A stretch of 30,283 nt of DNA from Erythrobacter sp. UBA2510 (GCA_002341345.1 DDNW01000028.1:469-30751); one strand, 5' to 3'; positions 11,195-18,792 are shown, counted from the first letter of the stretch. Notes: generated by a model not told the origin, from the letters alone. Translations and numbers: made by a program.

Positions 11195-11273
11195 GTTGAG
11201 CAGCCAATGGCCATACGGGTCTGGGCATTCAACCCTCGCAATGCATTTCAAATGGGCGCCGGAGTAACCAGCT

Positions 11274-11489
11274 ATGGACCTTAACCGAGAATATGCCGCG
11301 CATCAGAAGGCGCTGATCCACGCCGGTGAGCCTGCACATGAGGATGAGCGCTGCGCACAGCTGGCCAAAGCGTCATGCATCGCTGGCCGCATCAGTGGCT
11401 ACCAGCATGGACTTGGCGCGGCAGCTGCTTGCGCCTGGAGCTTCGGGCAATTTAGCGGACTTTTAAATCAATCGATTGGCACCAACTAA
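11274..11489 (+). CDS. Small hypothetical protein (71 aa)
   Basis: This 71-residue frame starts at ATG 11274 with GGAG nine bases upstream. The N-terminal half is charged and helical (LNREYAAHQKALIHAGEP), and the C-terminal half is a Gly/Ala-rich stretch with three Cys in total. There is no signal peptide, membrane span or known motif. It lies on the same strand as the 50-residue ORF and cspA. Function is unknown. Confidence 0.5.
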   Translation: MDLNREYAAHQKALIHAGEPAHEDERCAQLAKASCIAGRISGYQHGLGAAAACAWSFGQFSGLLNQSIGTN

Positions 11490-11544
11490 TAAAAGTGCTA
11501 TTCACATAATACGCTCTCGTTGAATTTCGACCGGCAGTGACGAA

Positions 11545-11676
11545 TTGACTACGGTCGTGGGAGATTATTTTTCCCATCTCCGTAAGACAGCGCCTTCCTT
11601 TCAATTGACGACCTGACGCACAAACCGGCATGCAATTTTGCTGCCGGCGTTACACGTTTCTTGAAGGGAAACATCT
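11545..11676 (+). promoter_or_regulatory. Candidate promoter and structured leader of cspA
   Basis: TTGACT (11545-11550) is followed after 15 bases by TATTTT (11566-11571), a plausible though short-spaced promoter. Transcription from it would give a leader of roughly 100 bases. The leader contains a hairpin, CCGGCA (11625-11630) with TGCCGG (11642-11647), just ahead of the AAGGGA ribosome-binding site. Cold-shock genes typically have long structured leaders that control translation with temperature; that this one does is inference. Confidence 0.45.
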
Positions 11677-11886
11677 ATGCCTATCGGAACAGTAAAATTC
11701 TTCAATGAAGATAAAGGATATGGCTTCATCCAGCCCGAGGATGGCAGCAAGGACAGCTTCGTCCATATTTCGGCAGTCCAGACTGCTGGCTGGGCCACGC
11801 TGAACAAGGATCAGCGCATCTCCTACGACGTTGAAGCAGGAAACAACGGCAAGGAATCTGCCGTCAACCTTACCAGCCCGGAGTGA
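11677..11886 (+). CDS. cspA: Cold-shock protein, CspA family
   Basis: This single cold-shock domain of 69 residues is an OB-fold nucleic-acid chaperone that binds single-stranded RNA or DNA. It starts MPIGTVKFFNEDKGYGFI. RNP1 is KGYGFI and RNP2 is DSFVHISA, both intact. The AAGGGA site is well placed before the ATG. The family acts as antiterminators or RNA chaperones in cold shock, stationary phase or stress; which condition applies here cannot be read from sequence. The IF-1-like gene 680 bases upstream encodes another OB-fold translation protein, a suggestive grouping. Confidence 0.95.
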   Translation: MPIGTVKFFNEDKGYGFIQPEDGSKDSFVHISAVQTAGWATLNKDQRISYDVEAGNNGKESAVNLTSPE

Positions 11887-11897
11887 CCGGATCCGAA

Positions 11898-11926
11898 CCC
11901 GGCCGCTTCAGTGCGAAGTGGCCGGG
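11898..11926 (+). terminator. Strong hairpin after cspA, terminator-like without clear U-tract
   Basis: CCCGGCC (11898-11904) pairs with GGCCGGG (11920-11926). After a single G/T mismatch, CTTC (11906-11909) pairs with GAAG (11915-11918), leaving a five-base loop. It begins 12 bases after the cspA stop. Only CTTCGGCCTGTTC follows, so it may be a weak terminator, an attenuator before the next ORF, or a 3'-end stabiliser. Confidence 0.55.
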
Positions 11927-11966
11927 CTTCGGCCTGTTCAGCTACACTTTTCAGCGAGGAAACCCG

Positions 11967-12206
11967 ATGGCGCTGAGCTACGAATTTCTCATGGCAAGAG
12001 CCGATGAGGCAGCCAGGGAAGCCGAGACTGCTTTACTGGACAATGTGCGTCTTCGCGCGCTGCGTTCGGAAGCTGTCTGGCGCGATATGGCCGAGCGGGC
12101 TCAGAAGATTGAGGAAGATCGAGAAAAGGCACGCATCGAAAAGCAGTCCAAACCGCCGGGCACCTGGCCAGCCAGCCTCGGCAGGAAAAGCGACAACGAC
12201 AGTTGA
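11967..12206 (+). CDS. Small helical hypothetical protein (79 aa)
   Basis: This frame starts at ATG 11967 with GAGGA six bases upstream, giving 79 residues. The in-frame extension back to 11883 overlaps the cspA 3' hairpin and is unlikely to be translated. The product is one long charged, Ala/Glu/Arg-rich stretch consistent with a coiled coil or helical hairpin (ARADEAAREAETALLDN, then ERAQKIEEDREKARIEK), ending in a Pro/Ser-rich tail. No known family is recognised. It ends four bases from the convergent phosphatidyltransferase gene. Confidence 0.6.
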   Translation: MALSYEFLMARADEAAREAETALLDNVRLRALRSEAVWRDMAERAQKIEEDREKARIEKQSKPPGTWPASLGRKSDNDS

Positions 12207-12210
12207 GCGT

Positions 12211-12774
12211 CTAGCCTCCCCGCTTCTCTACCCGTTTCAACACCAGCAGGCTCGGCAGATTGGTGCGGAAGGCCTTGAGCCTTAGCGTCACCAGCACCGA
12301 TTCGGTATTTGCAATCAGGGCGACGCAAACGGTCAGGATCAGCATTCCCTGCGAAAAGCCGAACAGGTAAAGCCAGAGCACGAAGACTCCCGACAGCGCC
12401 GCGGCCGCTTTCGAAGTGTAGAGGTGATAGCTCGGCAATCGCGCGAATTTGAACAGGCACACCACGGCGGCTGCGGCATAGCTTTGCAAAAAGGCAAGGA
12501 TCCACCCGGCCTGTGGACGCAGAGCCTCACTTTCGAAAATATAGATACCGATCAGGCCGACCACCACGGTCATCCCGTCTGCCCAGGTGTCGAGTCGCGC
12601 ACCGCGCGCCGACGTCTGGCGCAGCATTCGCGCAACCGGCCCGTCAATCAGGTCGCTGGCAAAGCTCACCATCAGCAGGATGTAGAATGCATCGCGCCAG
12701 CCCAGCAGCGCCATCGCCACCACGACAGGCGCGGCGGCAATCCGGTACCAGGTCAGCAGATCGGCCAGTCTCAA
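12211..12774 (-). CDS. CDP-alcohol phosphatidyltransferase family membrane protein
   Basis: This 187-residue integral membrane enzyme has the complete CDP-alcohol phosphotransferase signature: D41-x2-DG(44-45)-x2-AR(48-49)-x8-G58-x3-D62-x3-D66. That motif coordinates metals for transfer of a phosphatidyl group from a CDP-linked lipid to an alcohol. About five to six hydrophobic segments are visible. The acceptor alcohol (glycerol-phosphate, inositol, choline or other) cannot be decided from sequence. I chose a TTG start at 12774, preceded by GGAGG nine bases away; the frame stays open further upstream but runs into the preceding gene. It lies 23 bases downstream of a YhhN-type gene, probably as one operon. 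Confidence 0.82.
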   Translation of the reverse strand: MRLADLLTWYRIAAAPVVVAMALLGWRDAFYILLMVSFASDLIDGPVARMLRQTSARGARLDTWADGMTVVVGLIGIYIFESEALRPQAGWILAFLQSYAAAAVVCLFKFARLPSYHLYTSKAAAALSGVFVLWLYLFGFSQGMLILTVCVALIANTESVLVTLRLKAFRTNLPSLLVLKRVEKRGG

Positions 12775-12797
12775 GCTTGTCCCCCTCCCCTGACCCG

Positions 12798-13478
12798 TCA
12801 GCGGCTGCTCACGACCTTCAGTTCCGGGTCGCGTTTGCGCAAGGTCTGGATCACCCCCGTGCAGATCAGGAACAGGCCGAGGTAATAGATCGGCCAATGC
12901 ATTATCTGGGGAACGCGGCTGCCCGACAGCGGGCCCATTTCAGCGAAGAGCAACATATTCGCGGTCAGGACCAGCATCGCCCCGGCACCGACGCGGTAGC
13001 GTGGAAAATTGCTCGCCCATGCCCCCGCTGCCATCGCGCCCAGCGCCAGCGCATAAAGCGCCACCTGCCAAGCCTCGTTGCGGTCATAGGGCATGAACCA
13101 GGCGATCACCGGCGTCAGGATCAGCGTCAGCCCGCAGACCCAGCTCTGCGTCCTGGCCAATTGCTCACGGCGATGGCGCAGGAACACGCCAAGCGCGAGG
13201 ACATGGAACAGGAAGAGCAACAGCGCCCCGATCGCGCGGTCGAACTCCATCGCCATATCACCGAGCGAGGCAGCGCCCAGCGCCCATCCCAGCAGTTTCG
13301 CATCGGCGCTGGAATGGCGCATGAAGGCATAGACCGCCAGCATCGCAGCCGCTGCGCCCTTCACCGGGATCAGGTAGATTTCAGGCAAGGTACTGACGCG
13401 CAGATAATAGAAGGCCAGCGCCGCCATGATGCTCAGCAGCAGGAACGGGCGTTTATCGACAAGGGCACGGCGCGGCAT
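12798..13478 (-). CDS. YhhN/TMEM86-family membrane protein (lysoplasmalogenase-like)
   Basis: This is a 226-residue, highly hydrophobic protein with about seven or eight membrane spans. It resembles the YhhN family, to which animal TMEM86B lysoplasmalogenase belongs, with the typical segment ASLGDMAMEFD and a later WPIYYLG stretch. Some members cleave the vinyl-ether bond of lysoplasmalogens; activity here is inferred. The start at 13478 is chosen because AAGGGAAGG immediately precedes the ATG; an upstream in-frame ATG at 13520 would nearly abut the divergent trmFO start. The neighbouring phosphatidyltransferase suggests a shared lipid role. Confidence 0.75.
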   Translation of the reverse strand: MPRRALVDKRPFLLLSIMAALAFYYLRVSTLPEIYLIPVKGAAAAMLAVYAFMRHSSADAKLLGWALGAASLGDMAMEFDRAIGALLLFLFHVLALGVFLRHRREQLARTQSWVCGLTLILTPVIAWFMPYDRNEAWQVALYALALGAMAAGAWASNFPRYRVGAGAMLVLTANMLLFAEMGPLSGSRVPQIMHWPIYYLGLFLICTGVIQTLRKRDPELKVVSSR

Positions 13479-13524
13479 GCCCTTCCCTTGACGCGAGACG
13501 GCGCGGGTAGCAAGCGCCACCTAT

Positions 13525-14895
13525 ATGGCGCATGACGTACACATCATCGGCGGCGGGCTCGCAGGCAGCGAGGCGGCATGGCAATTGGCCCGGCGAGGGG
13601 TACGTGTACGCCTGTCCGAGATGCGCGGCAGCGGCAACGGCATTACGCCAGCGCATCAGACCGACGGCCTGGCTGAGCTCGTGTGCTCCAACTCCTTTCG
13701 CTCGGACGATGACGAGAAAAATGCGGTCGGCCTGCTTCACCACGAGATGCGGCGGCTCGATTCGCTGGTCATGCGCGCCGGCGAGAAAGCGCGCGTTCCG
13801 GCGGGTAGCGCCATGGCGGTAGACCGCGACGTCTTTTCAGCCGAAGTCGAGAAGGCACTCTCCGACCATCCCAATGTCGAAGTGGTCCGCGAACGGGTCG
13901 ATGCCTTGCCCGAAAACGGCCTGACCATCGTCGCCACCGGGCCTCTGACGGCAGAGGCGCTCGCCGCCAGCATCGTCGGCGCGACAGGGGCGGATCGGCT
14001 CGCGTTCTTCGATGCCATCGCGCCCATCGTCCACCGCGACACCATCGACATGGACATCTGCTGGATCCAGAGCCGGTGGAACAAGCGGACCGAAGCCTCG
14101 AACGAGGGCGGTGACTACATCAACTGCCCGATGACGAAGGAGCAATATCTCGCCTTCCACCAGGGCCTGCTCGACGCCGAGAAGGGTGAGTTCAAGGAGT
14201 GGGAGGCCGACACCCCCTATTTCGACGGCTGCATGCCGATCGAGGTCATGGCCGAGCGCGGGGTGGAAACGCTCCGCTACGGGCCGATGAAGCCGGTCGG
14301 GCTCGACAATCCGCGCGACGTGACCGAGGAATTCCCGCAGGGGCGCTGGCCCTATGCCGTGGTGCAACTGCGGCAGGACAATGCGCTGGGCACTTTGTGG
14401 AACATGGTCGGGTTCCAGACCAAGATGAAACACGGCGCGCAGGTCGAACTTTTCCGCACCATTCCCGGCCTTGAAAAGGCGGAGTTCGCACGGCTGGGCG
14501 GGATGCACCGCAACACTTTCATCAATTCCCCGATCCTGCTCGACCGGCAATTGCGGCTGAAATCGGCGCCGCATATCCGCTTCGCCGGGCAGATCACCGG
14601 CTGCGAGGGCTATGTCGAGAGCGCTGCCATCGGCCTGCTGGCAGGCATCATGACGGCCAGCGAGGCGGCGGGCGGCGACTGGACCCCGCCGCCGCCCAGC
14701 ACTGCCATGGGCGCGCTGCTGGCGCATATTACCGGCGATGCGGATGCCGAGAGCTTTCAGCCGATGAACGTCAATTTCGGTCTGTTTCCGCCGTTGCACT
14801 CGGTCGGCAAGAAGCAGCGCAAGGAAGCCTACACCTCTCGCGCCAAGGAAAAGCTAGGCGAATGGCTGACAGGGCTGGAATCGTTCCCGGCTTGA
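13525..14895 (+). CDS. trmFO: Methylenetetrahydrofolate-tRNA-(uracil-5-)-methyltransferase
   Basis: This 456-residue flavoprotein makes 5-methyluridine at position 54 of tRNA using methylenetetrahydrofolate and FADH2, instead of the SAM-dependent TrmA route. The FAD-binding dinucleotide motif [14 protein letters not shown] is at residues 7-20. The two functional cysteines are visible: C54 in [10 protein letters not shown] and C236 in FDGCMPIE. The C-terminal [16 protein letters not shown] segment is also characteristic. Length is typical. The gene diverges from the YhhN-type gene with only 46 bases between starts. No strong ribosome-binding site is visible before the ATG. Confidence 0.96.
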   Translation: MAHDVHIIGGGLAGSEAAWQLARRGVRVRLSEMRGSGNGITPAHQTDGLAELVCSNSFRSDDDEKNAVGLLHHEMRRLDSLVMRAGEKARVPAGSAMAVDRDVFSAEVEKALSDHPNVEVVRERVDALPENGLTIVATGPLTAEALAASIVGATGADRLAFFDAIAPIVHRDTIDMDICWIQSRWNKRTEASNEGGDYINCPMTKEQYLAFHQGLLDAEKGEFKEWEADTPYFDGCMPIEVMAERGVETLRYGPMKPVGLDNPRDVTEEFPQGRWPYAVVQLRQDNALGTLWNMVGFQTKMKHGAQVELFRTIPGLEKAEFARLGGMHRNTFINSPILLDRQLRLKSAPHIRFAGQITGCEGYVESAAIGLLAGIMTASEAAGGDWTPPPPSTAMGALLAHITGDADAESFQPMNVNFGLFPPLHSVGKKQRKEAYTSRAKEKLGEWLTGLESFPA

Positions 14896-14901
14896 TCTTT
14901 C

Positions 14902-14934
14902 CCGTTCGCACTTCGACAAGCTCAGCACGAACGG
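14902..14934. repeat. REP-like palindromic element between convergent genes
   Basis: An inverted repeat, CCGTTCG (14902-14908) with CGAACGG (14928-14934), encloses a core reading CTTCGACAAGCTCAG. It lies just after the trmFO stop and before the convergent EF-hand gene, where it could fold in either transcript. It resembles short palindromic repeats scattered through sphingomonad genomes, from memory rather than a search. An 11-base part of the core (TTCGACAAGCT) recurs at about 26527-26537. Confidence 0.5.
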
Positions 14935-14950
14935 AGCTGCAGCACCCCAA

Positions 14951-15421
14951 TCAACACTTGCAGCGTGGCGACGGGCTCGGGCGCGGCTTGGGTGCGCTGG
15001 TCGCGAATTCAGCCGGTGTCAGCTCAAGGTCGCGGTTCGCATCCATCTCTGCAAAGCGGTCCGCAGTGGTGATTGCCCATTCCTCAAATGTCAGCAGATT
15101 GTTGCCGTCGGTATCGAGCTTGCGAAATGCATCGGTGCGGGTCGACATCATCTCGGTGCGGGTTATGCGTCGGTCGCGATTGCGGTCATAGCGGAAGAAG
15201 CGCTGCTCCTCGCGCGTCAACTCGCTCGCCTCGGGCGGCGCGGGGCCTTCCATGTCGGCGACGTCGGCATAGGGCAGGCCTTCCGGGTCGGGCTCGTCCA
15301 CGATTGCAGTGGGATCGGGCGGCGGAGCGCCCTTCACCACCTCGGCGCGGCCTTGCAACCAGAACAGGCCCAGCGCGACCAGCGCCAGCGCAGCGACAGC
15401 CCCAAGCACGATACGGTTCAT
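14951..15421 (-). CDS. Membrane-anchored EF-hand protein
   Basis: This 156-residue protein has one N-terminal membrane segment (about residues 5-22), a Pro/Asp/Glu-rich linker (about 30-65) and three EF-hand-type loops at residues 79-90, 103-114 and 127-138. Each loop starts with Asp and ends with the bidentate Glu (E90, E114, E138). The second is closest to consensus; the first and third lack the usual glycine at loop position six. Calcium binding outside the cytoplasmic membrane is a reasonable inference. It ends with a Pro/Ser stretch and CKC. It sits downstream of the squalene/phytoene-synthase-like gene, 30 bases away and on the same strand. Confidence 0.78.
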   Translation of the reverse strand: MNRIVLGAVAALALVALGLFWLQGRAEVVKGAPPPDPTAIVDEPDPEGLPYADVADMEGPAPPEASELTREEQRFFRYDRNRDRRITRTEMMSTRTDAFRKLDTDGNNLLTFEEWAITTADRFAEMDANRDLELTPAEFATSAPKPRPSPSPRCKC

Positions 15422-15451
15422 GGCGAGGTTCCCCCTTCTAAGGGTTATTAC

Positions 15452-16087
15452 CTAACGCCCGAACAGGCCAAGCCGCAAGGCGGTGAGCGCGGCGCCGGGG
15501 CCGTCGAGTGGTGTTTCCGCCCCTTTTTCCAGTGCCCGGCGCGTCAGGCCACGCAGCACCACCAGCGGGCGCAGGCGGCGCGGCAACGGCTTCGCGCGTT
15601 CGGCCAAAGCAGCCGAGCGAGCCCGCGCCGTCTCTTCCGGGCTGGCAAGATTGAGCGCCAGATCGGCCAGCGCATATTGGGCGCCCGCTTGCCTTGCCGC
15701 GTCAGCCGCTCCTCCGGCCAGCGCCACCCAGCCCGCCGCGCGGCCGTGGGCAAACCGGGCCAGCGCCTGCTCGTCGAGCCATTCGCCGAACAGAACCTCC
15801 CAGCCATCCACCACCTCGACCAGCGCGGCGTATTCCCCCTGCCATTCGCGCAGCAACGCCAGCAGCGGCTCACCCTCGGGCCAGCCTGACGGATCGGTCC
15901 GTAGAATATCGCGCCACCAGGCCAGTTTCATCTGCCGCAGGATCGGTTCGCCCGGTTGGCGCAAGACACCCGCCAGACGCGAATCGAATGCCAGAAGGGC
16001 CAGCACGTCGCGGCGCGTTTTCGCGGGTGCATGGGCCAGCGCGAGTCGCTGGAGCGGCGTGAGGGTCTGTTCGAGATCGCTATCCAC
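15452..16087 (-). CDS. Squalene/phytoene synthase family protein, NDUFAF6-like
   Basis: This 211-residue protein belongs to the squalene/phytoene synthase fold family, with a recognisable early LAHAPAKTRRDVLALLAFDSRL segment split over residues 17-37, then REP-like and QMKLAWWRDIL segments. The paired Asp-rich DxxxD motifs needed for prenyl diphosphate binding in true synthases are not visible. It is also shorter than them, which points to a non-catalytic relative like mitochondrial NDUFAF6, a complex I assembly factor. That role is inference. The start is GTG at 16087. The EF-hand gene follows on the same strand. Confidence 0.68.
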   Translation of the reverse strand: MDSDLEQTLTPLQRLALAHAPAKTRRDVLALLAFDSRLAGVLRQPGEPILRQMKLAWWRDILRTDPSGWPEGEPLLALLREWQGEYAALVEVVDGWEVLFGEWLDEQALARFAHGRAAGWVALAGGAADAARQAGAQYALADLALNLASPEETARARSAALAERAKPLPRRLRPLVVLRGLTRRALEKGAETPLDGPGAALTALRLGLFGR

Positions 16088-16275
16088 GCTGTGGCTGTGC
16101 CGTGTATGACCGTGATTGCAAGCCCGCTCTTGAGCGGTGGCGGCAGCCAGTGCGTGATAGGAGAGATAGCAAAGCGTTAACCCTGCACCTTCACGATCCG
16201 GTTACCACGCCCCGGCTATATCCTTGCGCGAACGTCTGAAGGCCAAACCGGCCGCCGCACACAGGGGCTACAATA

Positions 16276-17880
16276 ATGCTGAGCGCAACTCGCAAGAAAC
16301 TGGGCAAGAGGCTGGCCGATCTGGCTCGCTGCTCCAGCGGCAATGCTGCCCTGCTGGTGGGCCTGGGGATGCCCGTGCTGATCGGCGGGACCGGCCTCGC
16401 GGTCGATACGGCGCAATGGTATATGTTCAAGCGCGAACTTCAGCTGGCGGCCGACCAGGGTGCAATTGCCGGTGCGTGGGCACGTGCGGGCGGCGATACC
16501 GGTACCGTGTACCAGACGCGCGCAGAACAGGAATTCGATGGCAACATTTCGACCACGGCGGATTTCTCGCCGGTCGATACGGCCACATTGGAAGATTACG
16601 ACAGCGGCACGGACAACAGCGTGCTGGTGGTCGCGACGATGCAGGTCAGCCTGCCCTTCACCGGCATCTTCATGGAAAATGCGACCACCATTTCCGTGAG
16701 CGCCCAGGCGATCTGGGAAAACGACGCCGAATATACCGCCTGCCTGATGGCGCTGCACAAGACCACCGGCAAGGCGCTGTGGTTCAACGGCGGTCCACTG
16801 GTCAATGCGGCCTGCGGCGTCGCCTCGATGTCGACCGCATCGAACTCGATCCGGACCAATGGCAGCAGCGGCCCGCAGAACATCAACACTGTCGTCGCGG
16901 CAGGCGGCATCGTCGATGGTATGGACGCCTTTGCGAACTCCTCTACCCGCGAGTACTATGACGGGCTGGACGATCCCTATGACGATCTGACCCCGCCGGA
17001 CAACCCGACTGCGCGATCGCTGACCTGCGGATCATCCACGACGACCTATACGGCCGACAAGACCGTTTCGACGGCCTATTCGTATTCGTACTTCAAGGGC
17101 AAAAATTCCAATCAGGCGAAGAACAGGCCGGTCACCTATACCGGCAGCTTCTTGAAATCCCCCTATACGGATACGGATTCTTCAGTGGGCGACACCTACA
17201 CCACGGCCCCGAGTTCCACGCCCGTGACCAGCACCGAAGTCAGCGACCTCTATCCGGTTGATGGCAGCGGCCCTGACACGATCTTTGAGCGCGAAACCAA
17301 AACTATCACGACCACTTACTCGAACATCGCGTCAACAGCCGCTTCTTCCGGATCGCAATTGCCGGGCACCTATAGCGGGTTCGAGATCAGCTGCGATACG
17401 ACGCTGTCGAGCGGCATCTATGTGATCGACGGCGGCAAGTTCAAACTGAATGCCGGTTACGAACTGTTCGGTACCGGCGTGATGTTCGTGCTCAAGAACG
17501 GTGCCGAACTTGATATCAACGGCACGTCTGCGACATACCTTACGCCCATGTCGGCCGAACAGCTGATCGCGGCGGGTGTCTCCTCGACCGACGCTGCCCG
17601 TATGGCGGGCATGCTGATTTTCGAGGATCCCGACTCCGAGGGCAGCACGGGCAGCAAGATCAACGGCACGGCGGACCTCGATCTCAATGGCGTGATATAC
17701 CTGCCGAAGAGCGACCTGCAGTTTGCCGGCACCGCGGTTTCGACTGCGGAGTGTCTGATGGTGATGTCCTCCACCCTGCAACTCAGCGGTACGACAGACC
17801 TGACCACGCTGTGCCCGGCAGGAAAAACCCATGACGTTGTGGTCGGTGGCGGCACCGCCCGCGTAAGGCTGGTGGCATGA
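16276..17880 (+). CDS. TadG-like pilus-assembly-associated protein
   Basis: This 534-residue protein begins with a short cytoplasmic basic stretch and a single hydrophobic helix, then the Tad/TadG N-terminal signature (about residues 20-68): SGNAALLVGLGMP, GGTGLAVDTAQWY and LQLAADQGAIAGAWA. The rest is a long Thr/Ser/Gly-rich extracytoplasmic region with a repetitive section late on (SGIYVIDGGKFKLNAGYEL) that looks like beta-helix or beta-sandwich structure. No von Willebrand metal-binding motif is evident, so it is the vWA-less type of Tad protein. An AGGGG lies eight bases before the ATG. It is first of three coupled genes. Confidence 0.8.
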   Translation: MLSATRKKLGKRLADLARCSSGNAALLVGLGMPVLIGGTGLAVDTAQWYMFKRELQLAADQGAIAGAWARAGGDTGTVYQTRAEQEFDGNISTTADFSPVDTATLEDYDSGTDNSVLVVATMQVSLPFTGIFMENATTISVSAQAIWENDAEYTACLMALHKTTGKALWFNGGPLVNAACGVASMSTASNSIRTNGSSGPQNINTVVAAGGIVDGMDAFANSSTREYYDGLDDPYDDLTPPDNPTARSLTCGSSTTTYTADKTVSTAYSYSYFKGKNSNQAKNRPVTYTGSFLKSPYTDTDSSVGDTYTTAPSSTPVTSTEVSDLYPVDGSGPDTIFERETKTITTTYSNIASTAASSGSQLPGTYSGFEISCDTTLSSGIYVIDGGKFKLNAGYELFGTGVMFVLKNGAELDINGTSATYLTPMSAEQLIAAGVSSTDAARMAGMLIFEDPDSEGSTGSKINGTADLDLNGVIYLPKSDLQFAGTAVSTAECLMVMSSTLQLSGTTDLTTLCPAGKTHDVVVGGGTARVRLVA

Positions 17881-18326
17881 TGAAAATGCACAACCTTTTC
17901 ACAGACGATAGCGGCTCGACCGTGATCGAGACGGCATTTGTCATCCCGATCCTGGCGATGATGGCGCTGGGCGGGTTCGACGTCAGCAAAATCGTGGCCC
18001 GGCACATGGACCTGCAGACGGCCGTGGGCGAAGCAGAGAGCATCGTGCTGGCCAGCCCGCCCAACGACAGCGATGATCGTGCCGTGCTGGAAGACGTGAT
18101 CGAGGCTTCGACCGGCCTTGCCGACAGTCAGGTAACCTTGACCTCGCAGTATCGCTGCAACTCCGCCACGGCGCTGGTCAATGCCGTTACCAGTTGCAAC
18201 ATCGGTGACACGATCTCCGAATTCATCACCATCCGCATGACCGATACCTATTCGCCCTTGTGGACCACTTTCGGCGTCGGCTCCGATGTCGATTACGACA
18301 TTTCCCGTCGGGTACAGGTGTCATGA
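17877..18326 (+). CDS. TadE-like pseudopilin-family protein (first)
   Basis: This 149-residue protein has the TadE arrangement: a short charged leader, a DDSGSTVIETAFVIPIL segment containing the conserved Glu at the start of a membrane helix (about residues 11-35), then a periplasmic domain with two cysteines that could form a disulfide. TadE-type minor pseudopilins are processed by a TadV-like peptidase and work with Flp pili. It overlaps the upstream gene as ATGA and the downstream gene likewise, so the three are translationally coupled. A second ATG one codon later is also possible. Confidence 0.8.
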   Translation: MMKMHNLFTDDSGSTVIETAFVIPILAMMALGGFDVSKIVARHMDLQTAVGEAESIVLASPPNDSDDRAVLEDVIEASTGLADSQVTLTSQYRCNSATALVNAVTSCNIGDTISEFITIRMTDTYSPLWTTFGVGSDVDYDISRRVQVS

Positions 18327-18769
18327 TGCACGCACAGATCAAAAGCTTCGCCCGACGTCTGGTGCGCGAGGATTCCGGCACGACGATCATCGAATTCGCC
18401 ATTCTGGCACCGGCGATTATCGGCATGATGCTGGGCGTCATGCAGATTGGCCTGAGCATGCAGTCGTACAACGCCATGCGCAGCGTGGCGGCGGACGCAG
18501 CGCGGATGGCGACGATCGAATATCAGAAAAAGAACGAAATCCAGAACTGGCAAATCCGTAACCGGACCAAGGATATTGCCACAGGCGCGCCTTACCTGTT
18601 CCAGAACTCGGTCGTTGTTACGGTTGATAGTGTGACCCCGTCGCGGGTTTCCGGAGCATACGAGAAGACGCTGACGATCAAGTACACGCCGCCCACGGTG
18701 ATTGCGCTGATCGATTTCGTTCAGCCCGAAATCACCTATTCGCGCCCGATCTTCCTGATCGACGAATAG
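18323..18769 (+). CDS. TadE-like pseudopilin-family protein (second)
   Basis: This 148-residue TadE-family protein has EDSGTTIIEFAILAPAIIGM, with the conserved Glu leading into the membrane helix (about residues 16-45), followed by QSYNAMRSVAADAARMA, typical of TadE/TadF proteins. No cysteine is seen in its periplasmic part. The start at 18323 is fixed by the ATGA overlap with the preceding stop; the frame is open 21 codons upstream without support. The gene ends the pilus-related operon, and none of the other tad genes (ATPase, secretin, TadB/C, prepilin) is in this window. Confidence 0.82.
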   Translation: MMHAQIKSFARRLVREDSGTTIIEFAILAPAIIGMMLGVMQIGLSMQSYNAMRSVAADAARMATIEYQKKNEIQNWQIRNRTKDIATGAPYLFQNSVVVTVDSVTPSRVSGAYEKTLTIKYTPPTVIALIDFVQPEITYSRPIFLIDE

Positions 18770-18792
18770 CCCGAGGGCCAATCCGACATTTC

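Noticed and set aside
11207..11284. 25-codon ORF (MAIRVWAFNPRNAFQ...) overlapping the start of the 71-residue gene
   Set aside because: It has only a weak GAG upstream and no recognisable role; a leader peptide is possible but unsupported.
12513..13535. 340-codon plus-strand frame opposite the two lipid-related genes
   Set aside because: Very Arg/Gln/Pro-rich, no ribosome-binding site, and the minus strand encodes clear membrane proteins.
16178..16190. CtrA-like half site (GTTAACC) upstream of the Tad-type operon
   Set aside because: Only one half site is present; no second TTAA at the required seven-base spacing.
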